Assembly (NCBI RefSeq): GCF_000422085.1
Contig: NC_021741.1
Coordinates: 2,852,001-2,916,000, forward strand
DNA from: Serratia liquefaciens ATCC 27592
Lineage (GTDB): Bacteria > Pseudomonadota > Gammaproteobacteria > Enterobacterales > Enterobacteriaceae
Direction of reading: 5' to 3'
DNA length: 64,000 bases
This document shows positions 19,655-29,020 of the stretch, piece by piece (within the stretch, counting starts at the first letter, position 1; the number at the start of each line of letters is the position of its first letter). The notes under the pieces are model-generated. The model was not told the origin of the DNA. It was given only the letters and a program-made list of their open reading frames with translations, and did no database searches. The position numbers and the translations under genes were made by a program.

Positions 19655-20119
19655 TTGTCCGAATTATGCCCCTGCGGCGGCGGAGTGGAGTATAGCGCAT
19701 GCTGCGAGCCCTACATCAACGGTAGCCAAACGCCATCGACCCCCGGACAGTTAATGCGTTCGCGCTTTAGCGCTTACGTAAAACACAACGTGGATTATCT
19801 GATTGCTACCTGGCACCCCGACTGCCACGCGGCAGAATGGCGCAATGGCATCGTCGACAGTTTCAAAGACACCGAATGGCTCGGCCTGACGGTGGTGGAA
19901 GAAAAACCCGGCCATGAGACCAGTGAAGGTTTTGTCGAATTCATTGCCCGCTTCATCGACGGCAGCACCGGTGAGCAAAGGGCGATGCACGAACGCTCGC
20001 GCTTCCTTCAGCTTGGCCAACGCTGGTATTATATTGACGGAACCAAACCTCAGCCTGGCAGAAATGCCATTTGCCCATGCGGCTCAGGAAAAAAATATAA
20101 AAAGTGCTGCGGGCGTTAG
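19655..20119 (+). CDS. ychJ: YchJ family SEC-C motif protein
   Basis: Small protein with zinc-binding SEC-C motifs at both ends (LCPCGGGVEYSACCEPY and the terminal CPCGSGKKYKKCCGR) around an NTF2-like fold; function unknown. The start codon is TTG, supported by AGGAG five bases upstream and by alignment with the E. coli YchJ N terminus (MSQLCPCG). The 154-residue length fits. Divergent from rssA, followed by purU. Confidence 0.93.
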   Translation: MSELCPCGGGVEYSACCEPYINGSQTPSTPGQLMRSRFSAYVKHNVDYLIATWHPDCHAAEWRNGIVDSFKDTEWLGLTVVEEKPGHETSEGFVEFIARFIDGSTGEQRAMHERSRFLQLGQRWYYIDGTKPQPGRNAICPCGSGKKYKKCCGR

Positions 20120-20229
20120 CCGGCAGTCACCGTGCTCAAGAGATTTCAGGCGATGGCCTGAAAATGAAAGCGATAAAATTCTCGCCTGCACAGACAGGAC
20201 ATACCGTATCAGACAGGATCCTCATCCCC

Positions 20230-21078
20230 ATGCCACACCAAAATGTACAAAGAAAAGTTTTGCGCACCATTTGCCCGGATGCCAAAGGCCTGATCGCCAA
20301 GATCACCAATATTTGCTATAAGCATGAGCTCAACATTGTTCAGAACAACGAGTTCGTCGATCACCGTACCGGTCGCTTCTTTATGCGTACCGAGTTGGAA
20401 GGCATTTTCAATGACACCACGTTGCTGGCGGATCTCGACAGCGCGCTGCCGGCAGGCTCGGTTCGTGAACTGCATAACTCCGGCCGCCGCCGCATTGTCG
20501 TGCTGGTGACCAAAGAAGCACATTGCCTGGGCGACCTGCTGATGAAAAGCGCCTACGGTGGCCTGGACGTGGAGATCGCGGCGGTTATCGGCAACCACGA
20601 TACGCTGCAAACGCTGGTAGAACGTTTCGACATCCCATTCCATCTGGTCAGCCACGAAGGCCTGACTCGCGATCAGCACGATCAGAAAATGATGGCCCAG
20701 ATCGACCAATACCAACCAGACTACGTGGTACTGGCCAAATATATGCGCGTATTGACGCCAGCATTCGTACAGCACTACCCGAACCAGGTGATCAATATTC
20801 ACCACTCCTTCCTGCCGGCCTTTATCGGCGCAAGGCCTTATCATCAGGCTTACGAGCGCGGCGTTAAAATCATCGGCGCCACGGCGCACTACGTTAACGA
20901 TAATCTGGATGAAGGCCCGATCATCATGCAGGACGTGATCCACGTCGATCACACCTACTCTGCCGAAGATATGATGCGCGCCGGACGTGACGTTGAGAAA
21001 AACGCGCTTAGCCGTGCGCTTTATCACGTGTTGGCGCAGCGCGTATTTGTATACGGCAACCGGACGGTTATTCTGTAA
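20230..21078 (+). CDS. purU: Formyltetrahydrofolate deformylase PurU
   Basis: Hydrolyses 10-formyl-tetrahydrofolate to formate and tetrahydrofolate, balancing one-carbon pools. The 282 residues have an N-terminal ACT-type regulatory domain (VLRTICPDAKGLIAKITN) and a C-terminal formyltransferase-fold domain. The catalytic pieces are NIHHSFLPAF and ATAHYVNDNLDEGPII. The frame is open from 20104, overlapping ychJ, but the ATG at 20230 gives the family length. Followed by tRNA-Tyr genes, as in E. coli. Confidence 0.96.
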   Translation: MPHQNVQRKVLRTICPDAKGLIAKITNICYKHELNIVQNNEFVDHRTGRFFMRTELEGIFNDTTLLADLDSALPAGSVRELHNSGRRRIVVLVTKEAHCLGDLLMKSAYGGLDVEIAAVIGNHDTLQTLVERFDIPFHLVSHEGLTRDQHDQKMMAQIDQYQPDYVVLAKYMRVLTPAFVQHYPNQVINIHHSFLPAFIGARPYHQAYERGVKIIGATAHYVNDNLDEGPIIMQDVIHVDHTYSAEDMMRAGRDVEKNALSRALYHVLAQRVFVYGNRTVIL

Positions 21079-21090
21079 TTGCTCAATAAA

Positions 21091-21119
21091 GCGGTGCCTT
21101 TCGTTCAGGGATGCACCGC
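21091..21119 (+). terminator. Hairpin after purU
   Basis: GCGGTGC and GCACCGC arms around a 15-base loop, 13 bases past the purU stop and before the tRNA promoter. Only a weak T-tail follows, so termination is likely but not certain. Confidence 0.5.
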
Positions 21120-21165
21120 CAAGGGTAAAAAATCGGCAAACGATTCATTTTCTGCATTTCAATAC

Positions 21166-21193
21166 TTTACACGCGCGCTTCATTTGATATGAT
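21166..21193 (+). promoter_or_regulatory. tRNA-Tyr operon promoter
   Basis: TTTACA and TATGAT with 16-base spacing, followed by the GC-rich discriminator GCGCCCCGC typical of stringently controlled stable-RNA promoters. The arrangement closely resembles the E. coli tyrT promoter. It lies about 45 bases before the first tRNA-Tyr. Confidence 0.85.
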
Positions 21194-21236
21194 GCGCCCC
21201 GCTTACCGAGACAGACGTTTCGCAAGCAAGGCCAGT

Positions 21237-21321
<85 letters not shown>

Positions 21322-21417
21322 TCTTCTCTCTGCCAAGAGCGAAGACGCAGTAAGGAAACCGGCCAGGTTTCTTCCGGATAAAACCGGAACTACAATTTGT
21401 AAAGCCATGAATACCAT

Positions 21418-21502
<85 letters not shown>

Positions 21503-21574
21503 TCCTTGTATATTCCCCATAATAAAATCAAACCTGTAAATCCCAATATCACTCCTTTGCGGGAAGGATAAGAA

Positions 21575-21702
21575 GCTTCGACAAGGTTCGAGTCTCACGC
21601 AGTGAGACAACGCGCTTTAGCGCGGCCCGCAGGGTGAGTCGCCCAGCGACGAATAATCCTTCCCCCACCACCATCCTTGTATGCTCCCCTGAATCAAATC
21701 AA
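21575..21702 (+). repeat. Degenerate tRNA-Tyr 3' end repeat with hairpin insertion
   Basis: After the second tRNA, the T-arm start (CTTCGACAAGGTTCGA) appears again, is interrupted by about 60 bases, and resumes as ATCCTTCCCCCACCACCA. The 26 bases at 21657-21682 repeat 21486-21511 exactly, and similarity continues about 20 bases further. The insertion is three consecutive small hairpins at 21592-21608, 21611-21624 and 21638-21650. E. coli tyrT is likewise followed by repeats carrying the tRNA 3' end (the rtT/tpr region), so this is a related remnant rather than a functional tRNA. Confidence 0.8.
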
Positions 21703-21824
21703 TCCTTGGCACTCCGATATCTCATTTATCAATTCCCTTAACCCTTCAGCACATCCTCAACTTGAACTCCGGCCAACAATTCGCTATACCACTGGCTTCT
21801 TTAATGCAGTAAGGAAAAAAGTGC

Positions 21825-22397
21825 ATGCGTAACAATATCTGCGTTTTTTGCGGAGCAAGCGAAGGTGTTAACCCTGCATATGCCGAAAATGCACGGCAAC
21901 TGGGCCAAACTCTCGCGGCCCAGGGTCGACGTTTAATCTACGGTGGCGGTAAAAAAGGGCTAATGGGCATTGTCGCGGATGCCGTGTTAGCCGCCGGTGG
22001 CGAAGCCGTTGGCATCATTCCTGAGCGATTGGTCGAAGCAGAAACCGCGCATCGTGGCCTGACCGAGCTGGAAGTGGTCCCTGACATGCATACCCGCAAG
22101 GCGCGTATGGCGGCGCTGGCAGACGGTTTTATCGCCCTGCCCGGCGGCATAGGAACGCTGGAAGAACTGTTTGAAATCTGGACCTGGGGCCAGATTGGCT
22201 ATCACAGCAAACCGGTGGGCCTGCTCGACGTGAACGGTTTCTACCGCCCGCTAAACAATTTCCTGCAGCACGTGGCCGATCAGGGCTTTATGCGCCATGA
22301 CTACCTCGGCACCATGCACATCAGCGAATCCGCACAAACCTTGCTGCAACAATTCGACGACTATCAGCCCAAAAATTACGACCGCTGGGCGAAATAA
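21825..22397 (+). CDS. LOG-family nucleotide 5'-monophosphate phosphoribohydrolase
   Basis: 190-residue Rossmann-fold protein of the TIGR00730/LOG family, which cleaves nucleoside monophosphates (in plants, cytokinin ribotides) to base plus ribose-5-phosphate. It has the N-terminal CVFCGASEG, the catalytic RKARMAALADGF and the PGGIGTLEELFEIWTW motif. AAGGAAAAAAG precedes the ATG. Physiological substrate in bacteria is uncertain. It is monocistronic, between the tRNA region and xthA. Confidence 0.9.
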   Translation: MRNNICVFCGASEGVNPAYAENARQLGQTLAAQGRRLIYGGGKKGLMGIVADAVLAAGGEAVGIIPERLVEAETAHRGLTELEVVPDMHTRKARMAALADGFIALPGGIGTLEELFEIWTWGQIGYHSKPVGLLDVNGFYRPLNNFLQHVADQGFMRHDYLGTMHISESAQTLLQQFDDYQPKNYDRWAK

Positions 22398-22405
22398 TCC
22401 GGCTT

Positions 22406-22430
22406 GCCAGCGGCGGCCATTGCCGCTGGC
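22406..22430 (+). terminator. Hairpin after the LOG-family gene
   Basis: Perfect nine-base arms GCCAGCGGC and GCCGCTGGC, eight bases after the stop. No T-run follows, so it is a possible terminator or mRNA 3' stabiliser. Confidence 0.5.
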
Positions 22431-22499
22431 CCGCGTTACATTTCCGGCCAAACTCTGCTACTATCTCAACACATTTTTCTCGCATAAACGGCACCGCTC

Positions 22500-23306
22500 A
22501 TGAAGTTTGTCTCTTTTAATATCAATGGACTGCGCGCGCGTCCGCACCAACTGGCCGCAATTATCGAGCAGCACCAACCCGACGTGATCGGTCTGCAAGA
22601 AACCAAAGTTCACGATGATATGTTTCCATTGGAAGACGTCAGCCAGTACGGCTATCACGTGTTCTATCACGGGCAAAAAGGCCATTACGGCGTAGCGCTG
22701 CTGACCAAAGAAAAGCCGCTGGCCGTGCGTCGCGGTTTCCCTACCGATGAGGAAGACGCACAGCGCCGCATCATCATGGCCGACCTAGCTACGCCGCAGG
22801 GCACTTTGACGGTGATCAACGGCTACTTCCCACAGGGTGAAAGCCGTGACCACCCGATCAAATTCCCTGCCAAAACGCGCTTCTATCAGGATCTGCAAAA
22901 CTACCTGGAGCAGCAGATGTCGGTAGACTCACCGGTACTGGTGATGGGTGACGTCAATATCAGCCCAAGCGATTATGATATCGGTATCGGCGAAGAGAAC
23001 CGCAAGCGCTGGTTGCGCACCGGTAAATGCTCTTTCCTGCCGGAAGAACGTGAATGGATGGATCGTCTGCTGAATTGGGGCCTGGTGGATACCTATCGCC
23101 ACGCCAACCCAGAACGCAACGATCAGTTCTCATGGTTCGATTACCGTTCGCGCGGCTTTGATGAAAACCGCGGCCTGCGCATTGATCTGCTGTTAGCCAG
23201 CACGCCACTGGCGGCGCGTTGTATCGCCACCGGCATCGATTATGATATCCGCGGGATGGAAAAACCTTCGGATCACGCGCCGGTTTGGGCGGAGTTCTCG
23301 CTGTAA
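22500..23306 (+). CDS. xthA: Exonuclease III XthA
   Basis: AP endonuclease and 3'-5' exonuclease of base-excision repair. The 268-residue protein has the EEP-fold residues: the Asn in [11 protein letters not shown], metal-binding Glu in [10 protein letters not shown], Asp/Asn in [14 protein letters not shown], and terminal catalytic His in [11 protein letters not shown]. Length equals the E. coli enzyme. Followed by a hairpin and nudG. Confidence 0.98.
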   Translation: MKFVSFNINGLRARPHQLAAIIEQHQPDVIGLQETKVHDDMFPLEDVSQYGYHVFYHGQKGHYGVALLTKEKPLAVRRGFPTDEEDAQRRIIMADLATPQGTLTVINGYFPQGESRDHPIKFPAKTRFYQDLQNYLEQQMSVDSPVLVMGDVNISPSDYDIGIGEENRKRWLRTGKCSFLPEEREWMDRLLNWGLVDTYRHANPERNDQFSWFDYRSRGFDENRGLRIDLLLASTPLAARCIATGIDYDIRGMEKPSDHAPVWAEFSL

Positions 23307-23313
23307 TTAACCC

Positions 23314-23340
23314 AACCCCGGCCCCGGCCGGGGTTTCTCT
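23314..23340 (+). terminator. Hairpin between xthA and nudG
   Basis: Perfect ten-base arms AACCCCGGCC and GGCCGGGGTT with a two-base loop and a TCTCTC tail, seven bases after xthA. Very stable; the imperfect T-tract suggests partial read-through into nudG. Confidence 0.6.
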
Positions 23341-23351
23341 CTGTGGTAAAG

Positions 23352-23753
23352 ATGAAAATTATCGATGTCGTCGCCGCCATTATCGAAAAGAATGGCAAAA
23401 TTTTACTGGCGCAACGCGATGCCGACAGCGATCAAGCCGGCCTGTGGGAGTTCCCCGGCGGAAAAGTTGAAGCGGGCGAAAGTCAGCCTCAAGCTTTGGC
23501 GCGTGAACTGGACGAAGAGTTGGGGATTGTGGCCAGCGTCGGCAATTACGTCGCCAGTAATACGTGGCAGCAAACTGAGCGGGTGATTAGGTTACATGCG
23601 TGGCGTGTCGAGGCATTCAGTGGCGAATTACAGAGCCGCTGCCATGCCGACTTTGTTTGGATCACGCCGGAGCAGGCGTTTGACTATCCGCTGGCTCCGG
23701 CCGACGTACCGCTGCTGACGGCGTATATTGCCAGTTTAACCTCAAAAGCCTGA
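23352..23753 (+). CDS. nudG: Nudix hydrolase NudG (CTP/oxidised-nucleotide pyrophosphohydrolase)
   Basis: MutT-like enzyme hydrolysing CTP, dCTP and oxidised pyrimidine nucleotides. The Nudix box GGKVEAGESQPQALAREL-DEELGI is complete (G-x5-E-x7-RE-x2-EE-x-G). The 133-residue length and the N terminus MKIIDVVAAIIEKNGKILLAQR resemble E. coli NudG. A GTG three codons upstream is in frame; the ATG is preferred from family alignment. Neighbouring ynjH and topB support the assignment. Confidence 0.9.
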   Translation: MKIIDVVAAIIEKNGKILLAQRDADSDQAGLWEFPGGKVEAGESQPQALARELDEELGIVASVGNYVASNTWQQTERVIRLHAWRVEAFSGELQSRCHADFVWITPEQAFDYPLAPADVPLLTAYIASLTSKA

Positions 23754-23771
23754 GTCGCTGACGTTACCGCG

Positions 23772-24065
23772 TCACTTCTTCAGACGGATCCAGATCAGCG
23801 GATTGGTTCCCACCACGTTGGGATCGCGCACGCACTGCAGCACTTCCCCTTCCACCTTCAGTACCGCCCCTTCAGAATAGTTTTGGTCCTGATAAATACA
23901 GCAGCGGCTGCAAGGTTGCACGACAGGTTGAGCCGCCGCGCTTTTCGCCGCACCCCAAATTTCCGGTGACACTGGCACCACCACGTCTACATCGCCACGG
24001 TTGGCCATGACTGCCGACGAAAATAGCAGTGCGCCAGTGGTCAGCATCAGTAAGGCGTAATTCAT
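23772..24065 (-). CDS. ynjH: YnjH family secreted protein (DUF1496)
   Basis: 97-residue protein of unknown function with a signal peptide ([21 protein letters not shown]). The short Cys-containing mature part carries [27 protein letters not shown]. Its ATG overlaps the topB stop by four bases, so it is the translationally coupled tail of selD-selU-topB-ynjH. ynjH is also beside nudG and topB in E. coli. Confidence 0.9.
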   Translation of the reverse strand: MNYALLMLTTGALLFSSAVMANRGDVDVVVPVSPEIWGAAKSAAAQPVVQPCSRCCIYQDQNYSEGAVLKVEGEVLQCVRDPNVVGTNPLIWIRLKK

Positions 24066-25987
24066 TCGCTCTTCTCCCGCGCCTTGCCGGCGCTTTTCTT
24101 GCGTTTTTTTGCCCCGGAGGAAGGTGGCGGCGGCAACCCGCGAAACGCCATACTCGCCCGGCTCTGCTTGGCCTGATAAATCAGCTCCTGCAAAGTCCCC
24201 ACCAGAGGTTGCATAAAGTCCTGATAGCGACAGGATTTCTCACTGATTTGCGTCAGCGTAGCCTCCCAGTTCGCCGTCATATCCGGACGGGCTGCAATAT
24301 CCGGCAGCGAATGGATCAACGCCCGACCGGTTTCGCTGGAATGAATATAACGCCCTTTCTTATACAAAAACGCCCGCTTGAACAGCAACTCAATAATGCC
24401 TGCGCGCGTGGCCTCGGTCCCTAAACCATCGGTCGCTCGCAGGATTTTCTTTAGCGCTTTATCCTGAACAAAACGTGCAATACCGGTCATGGCGGAAAGC
24501 AGACTGGCATCGGTGAACGGACGCGGCGGCTGCGTCTGACGCTCAACCACTTCACCCCGTTCGCACAGCAGTTCGTCATCCTTCGCCACAACCGGTAATG
24601 GTGCGCCTTCGTTTTCTTCATCGCGCTCTTTGCTGCCCAAGAGTGTGCGCCACCCTGCTTCAGCCAGGAAGCGTGCCTTGGCGATAAACTTGCCTCCGGC
24701 GATATCCAGCTCAATGACGCATTTGCGGAACATCGCATCCGGGCAAAACTGCATCAGGTACTGTCGGGCAACCAGCCCATAAACGTTCAGTTCGTCCTGA
24801 CTCAGGCTGACTTTGCTGGCACGGGCTGTCGGAATAATAGCGTGGTGGGCATCCACCTTCTTGTCATCCCAGCAACGGTTACGACGATCGCTGTCGATCA
24901 CCGGCTGCGGATAAAGATCCGGTTGATGAACACTGATGGCGTTCAACACCGAATGACGCCCGGCGAAATGCTCTTCCGGAAGGTAGCGGCAATCAGAACG
25001 CGGGTAAGTGATTAACTTATGGGTTTCGTACAGGCGCTGACAGACATCCAGCACCTGCTGGGCACTCAAGTTAAAACGTTTGGAAGCTTCGATTTGCAAG
25101 GTCGACAATGAAAACGGCAGCGGAGCGGTATCTGATTCCCGTTTATCATTATAGGAGGTGACTAGCGCCGGTTGGCCCTCGATGCGCTTAAGCACGTGCT
25201 CCGCCAAAGGTCGATGCAGCAGACGCCCTTCCTCATCCTGATAGGGTTCGCAGGAGTCGCTGGGTTGCCACAGGGCGACGAATCGCTCCTCTTTCGGCGT
25301 CACGATGTGCGCTTTCACTTCGAAAAAGTCTTTCGACACGAAGTTTTCGATATCTTCGTCCCGCCGTACCACCAGCCCCAATACTGGCGTTTGCACCCGT
25401 CCAACGGACAACACGCCGTCATAACCGGCATTGCGCCCCAAAATGGTGTAGGCACGGGTCATGTTGATGCCATACAACCAATCAGCGCGGGAACGCGCCA
25501 GGGCAGATACACACAAAGGGATAAAATCGCGGTTATCACGCAGCCGCTCTATGGCACGTTCCACCGCCTGCGGGTTGAGATCGTTGATCAGGCAACGGCG
25601 TACGCTGTGGCGTTTTTCCGGCGTCAGCGCCAGATAGTCGAGCACTTCGTCCACCAGCAGTTGGCCTTCGCGATCCGGGTCACCTGCATGCACCACCTCA
25701 TCGGCTTCATGCAACAGTTTTTTGATTGCATTAAGCTGCTTGCTCACCGACGGGCGCGGCTGCAACTGCCACTTCTCTGGGATGATTGGCAAGTCCGCCA
25801 GCGACCAGCGCGCATAGCGGCTGTCGTAGGCATCAGGCTGCGCCTGCTCTAATAAGTGGCCCACACACCAGGTCACCACATCATTGTTACCGCAGGCGAT
25901 AAATCCGTCGCCGCGGCGATGCGGTTTGGGAAGTACGTCGGCAATGGCGCGCGCCAAACTCGGTTTCTCGGCAATAAACAGTCGCAT
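24062..25987 (-). CDS. topB: DNA topoisomerase III
   Basis: Type IA topoisomerase that decatenates replication intermediates. The 641 residues have an N-terminal Toprim domain ([15 protein letters not shown], with [14 protein letters not shown]) and the active-site Tyr328 in [12 protein letters not shown]. The C terminus is basic and Lys/Arg-rich ([17 protein letters not shown]). Slightly shorter than the 653-residue E. coli enzyme. Its ATG shares a base with the selU stop, indicating coupling. Confidence 0.97.
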   Translation of the reverse strand: MRLFIAEKPSLARAIADVLPKPHRRGDGFIACGNNDVVTWCVGHLLEQAQPDAYDSRYARWSLADLPIIPEKWQLQPRPSVSKQLNAIKKLLHEADEVVHAGDPDREGQLLVDEVLDYLALTPEKRHSVRRCLINDLNPQAVERAIERLRDNRDFIPLCVSALARSRADWLYGINMTRAYTILGRNAGYDGVLSVGRVQTPVLGLVVRRDEDIENFVSKDFFEVKAHIVTPKEERFVALWQPSDSCEPYQDEEGRLLHRPLAEHVLKRIEGQPALVTSYNDKRESDTAPLPFSLSTLQIEASKRFNLSAQQVLDVCQRLYETHKLITYPRSDCRYLPEEHFAGRHSVLNAISVHQPDLYPQPVIDSDRRNRCWDDKKVDAHHAIIPTARASKVSLSQDELNVYGLVARQYLMQFCPDAMFRKCVIELDIAGGKFIAKARFLAEAGWRTLLGSKERDEENEGAPLPVVAKDDELLCERGEVVERQTQPPRPFTDASLLSAMTGIARFVQDKALKKILRATDGLGTEATRAGIIELLFKRAFLYKKGRYIHSSETGRALIHSLPDIAARPDMTANWEATLTQISEKSCRYQDFMQPLVGTLQELIYQAKQSRASMAFRGLPPPPSSGAKKRKKSAGKAREKSE

Positions 25988-27105
25988 TATTCACCGTTAT
26001 TCTGGCTGTACGTCATCAGGAATTCTCTTACTTCAGCATAATTCCCGCGGAATACGATCCGCTGGGATTTCTTTTCCAATTGATAGTGATACATCGGATC
26101 ATAGTAGTGCTGCAACAACGGCACCAGCCACTCCTGATGCGCGTCACTATTACCGCTGGCATATTGGCGCTGTAACGCCGATTCCAGGCTCTTCGTCAGC
26201 TGCTGAAAACGCTCCATACCCAAACGACGGCGAATGGCGAACAGCCCATGGTGCAGATACTCATCGTATTTTTGCCAACCCGGCTCCGCCCCCAGAGCCT
26301 GTTCAAACTCCAGGCGCATGCGATCGATATATTCATGCTGCAGCCGTGCCAGACGCACCTCGAACGGATCGTCGATAACGGCCACCGGCGCTTGCTGCAT
26401 GCGATTGAAGATGGGTAACGGCAGATTGTTGCTGCCGATAATGCGCCCTTCATCCTCCAACACCCAGCGGCGGCAGCCACCATGCTGTTTTTTCAGCAAT
26501 AACACAGCCAGACGATTCTCAAAATCAATCTGGCCGCTTTGTGCCACCAGCGTTCGGCCAAAAGATGAACCGCGATGCCGGGCCGCGCCCTCCAGATCGA
26601 TACCTTCGGCCAGCTCATTGACCAACACCGTTTTGCCGCTGCCGGTATTGCCGCCGATCAGCACCATCGGCAGTTCGGCACTTTGTTCCAACGTGGTCAG
26701 CAAGAACTGACGCAGCGCCTTGTAGCCGCCAATAATGCGCGGATAGGTCACTCCAGCCTCACGTAGCCATTGCTGTACCAGTTGCGAACGCAAACCGCCG
26801 CGAAAACAGTAGAGGTAACCTTCTGGCCATTGCGCGCATTGCGCCAGCCACGCCGCCGTGCGCTGCTCGCGCAGTCGGCCGTTAACCAGGCTGTGGCCCA
26901 GGGCAATCGCCGCCTGCTGCCCCTGCTGTTTGTAACAGGTGCCAACCGCCTGCCGTTCATCGTCGTTCATCAACGGCAGGTTTACCGCATTGGCAAAAGC
27001 GCCCTGCTGAAACTCAACCGGCGCGCGCACGTCAATCAGCGGGATGTCCTGCAAAAAAATACGGCGATAATCCTGGGTATCTACCCGCTCCAGCGTAGTA
27101 GACAC
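25987..27105 (-). CDS. selU: tRNA 2-selenouridine synthase SelU/MnmH
   Basis: Converts 2-thiouridine at tRNA wobble position 34 to 2-selenouridine using selenophosphate. The 372-residue protein has an N-terminal rhodanese domain with catalytic Cys97 in [13 protein letters not shown]-loop domain with [11 protein letters not shown] follows. The start is GTG, overlapping the selD TAG by one base. In E. coli selU (ybbB) is elsewhere; here it is sandwiched between selD, which supplies selenophosphate, and topB. Confidence 0.95.
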   Translation of the reverse strand: MSTTLERVDTQDYRRIFLQDIPLIDVRAPVEFQQGAFANAVNLPLMNDDERQAVGTCYKQQGQQAAIALGHSLVNGRLREQRTAAWLAQCAQWPEGYLYCFRGGLRSQLVQQWLREAGVTYPRIIGGYKALRQFLLTTLEQSAELPMVLIGGNTGSGKTVLVNELAEGIDLEGAARHRGSSFGRTLVAQSGQIDFENRLAVLLLKKQHGGCRRWVLEDEGRIIGSNNLPLPIFNRMQQAPVAVIDDPFEVRLARLQHEYIDRMRLEFEQALGAEPGWQKYDEYLHHGLFAIRRRLGMERFQQLTKSLESALQRQYASGNSDAHQEWLVPLLQHYYDPMYHYQLEKKSQRIVFRGNYAEVREFLMTYSQNNGE

Positions 27106-28148
27106 TACACAACCTCGATCAGCGGCTTGCCCGCAACGGCCGTATGCAGTTCACCGATGGCCTGTAGCTGAATGCCGTGACGTTCGGCAATCGCCTGAAC
27201 CTGCTGTTCCGCTTCCGGCAACACAGCCAGCAGCAAGCCACCGGAGGTTTGCGGATCGCATAACAATTGCCGCTGCAGGCTGGTCATTTCACCCACCAGA
27301 TGGCCGTAACTTTCAAAGTTGCGCCCGGTGCCGCCCGGCACGCAGCCTTCGTCAATATAGCGCTCGATGTCCGGCAGTTTTGGCACTTGCTCAAACCAGA
27401 CCGTCGCCTGCAATCCTGACCCCTGGCAAACCTCACTCAGGTGGCCCAGCAGACCGAAACCGGTCACGTCGGTCATCGCCGTTACGCCTTCGACATCGGC
27501 AAAATCCGCGCCCGGTTTGTTCAGTTGGCACATGACCTCGGTCGCCAGACCTTCATGTTCAGGCCGCAGCTTACTTTTCTTCTCAGCGGTGGTCAGCACG
27601 CCAATGCCCAGAGGTTTGGTCAGGAATAACCGCGCTCCGGCCTGGGCCGCGCTGTTTTTCTTCACCCGCTCGGTGCTGACGATGCCGGTAACCGCCAGGC
27701 CAAAAATCGGTTCAGGCGCATCGATAGAATGGCCGCCTGCCAACGCGATCCCCGCCTGTTGGCAGGCATAGCGCCCACCGTCGATCACCTGTTGCGCGAC
27801 TTCCGGCGGCAGCTTGGCTATCGGCCAACCCAGAATGGCAATCGCCATGATCGGTTTACCGCCCATGGCATAAACGTCGCTGATGGCATTGGTTGCCGCG
27901 ATGCGGCCGAAGTCGAACGGGTTGTCAACGATAGGCATAAAGAAATCGGTAGTGCTGATAATGCCAACGCCGTTGCCGATGTCATACACCGCAGCATCGT
28001 CACGGGTTTCATTGCCCACCAGCAAACGCGGATCGACAAACTTCTCCCGCTCGCTGTGCAGAATAGTTTCGAGAACTTTCGGTGAGATTTTACAACCGCA
28101 GCCTGCGCCATGGCTGTACTGGGTTAAACGGATCGCTGGCGATGTCAT
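27105..28148 (-). CDS. selD: Selenide, water dikinase SelD
   Basis: Makes selenophosphate from selenide and ATP for selenocysteine and selenouridine. The 347-residue protein begins [20 protein letters not shown]; the reactive residue in GAGCGCK is encoded as Cys, not Sec. It has the ATP-binding Asp residues in [11 protein letters not shown] and the AIRS-family body ([30 protein letters not shown]). The start ten codons inside the open frame matches E. coli length exactly. First gene of the overlapping operon. Confidence 0.97.
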   Translation of the reverse strand: MTSPAIRLTQYSHGAGCGCKISPKVLETILHSEREKFVDPRLLVGNETRDDAAVYDIGNGVGIISTTDFFMPIVDNPFDFGRIAATNAISDVYAMGGKPIMAIAILGWPIAKLPPEVAQQVIDGGRYACQQAGIALAGGHSIDAPEPIFGLAVTGIVSTERVKKNSAAQAGARLFLTKPLGIGVLTTAEKKSKLRPEHEGLATEVMCQLNKPGADFADVEGVTAMTDVTGFGLLGHLSEVCQGSGLQATVWFEQVPKLPDIERYIDEGCVPGGTGRNFESYGHLVGEMTSLQRQLLCDPQTSGGLLLAVLPEAEQQVQAIAERHGIQLQAIGELHTAVAGKPLIEVV

Positions 28149-28308
28149 ATACCACTCCCTTCGGTTAACGGCATTCAAGATATCATAGGGTAGCGCTTGC
28201 CGAGGGGAATGGTAAGAGCGGGCTGTCGATAACCGAACAGCCTGCTCAGAAACAACACAGAATGGCGGGATTTAACGCATTTTTGCGGCAACCCTGCGCC
28301 GGAGTTTA

Positions 28309-28860
28309 TTAGAAGTAGCTGACGAACGGCGTGCTGTCCGGTGCGACAACTTTGGTTGCGGCTTTCAACTGAGGAGTCCCCAAATACAGGAAGCCAACAA
28401 TTTCGTCCTGCTCACGGCAGCCAAAGGCTTCGCGAACCAGAGGATGTTCGGTCCAGGCACCGGTACGCCAGATGCCGTTGAAGCCTTGTGCCAGCGCGGC
28501 CATCTGCATCGCCTGCACCGCACAACCGGCAGAAACTACCTGCTCCCAGCGCGGCACCTTGGTTTCTTCGGTGCAATGCGCCACTACGGTGATGATCAGC
28601 GGTGCGCGGAACGGCGCTTTTGTCGCCTTCTCAATAGCCGCTTCGTCCATTTCATCCTGCTTTGCAGCAGCTTGTAACAATTGGCTGAAGCGCTCCAGGC
28701 CCTGGTTTTCAATCATCACGAAACGCCATGGCTGCAATGCGCCATGGTCAGGTGCCCGCAGGCCCGCGTTGATGATATTTTGACGAGCCTCATTAGTGGG
28801 CGCAGGCTCGGCGAGGCGTGAGGCCGAACGGCGGTTCAGTAAAAGATCCAGTGCATCCAT
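28309..28860 (-). CDS. ydjA: NAD(P)H nitroreductase YdjA
   Basis: Small flavin nitroreductase of the NfnB/YdjA subfamily, 183 residues. It has the FMN-binding start [16 protein letters not shown] and the [15 protein letters not shown] motif, with GAW and VGFLYLGTP toward the C terminus. Natural substrate unknown. It lies 160 bases upstream of selD on the same strand, as in E. coli, and may be co-transcribed. Confidence 0.93.
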   Translation of the reverse strand: MDALDLLLNRRSASRLAEPAPTNEARQNIINAGLRAPDHGALQPWRFVMIENQGLERFSQLLQAAAKQDEMDEAAIEKATKAPFRAPLIITVVAHCTEETKVPRWEQVVSAGCAVQAMQMAALAQGFNGIWRTGAWTEHPLVREAFGCREQDEIVGFLYLGTPQLKAATKVVAPDSTPFVSYF

Positions 28861-29020
28861 CGTAAACTCCTGATAACAATTTTCATTACGATCACGTTAA
28901 CATAGCTAAACGGCGAGTGACAGCGTCGGTAATACCCTCTGTGACACACGATTTAAAGCTGACATTTCCTCGGCCGCTCATTAGGATAGCGGAACATTCT
29001 CGACTCTTGCTGGAGAGCAC

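Noticed and set aside
27105..28148. Possible selenocysteine codon in selD
   Set aside because: The reactive residue is encoded by a normal Cys codon; no in-frame TGA is present.
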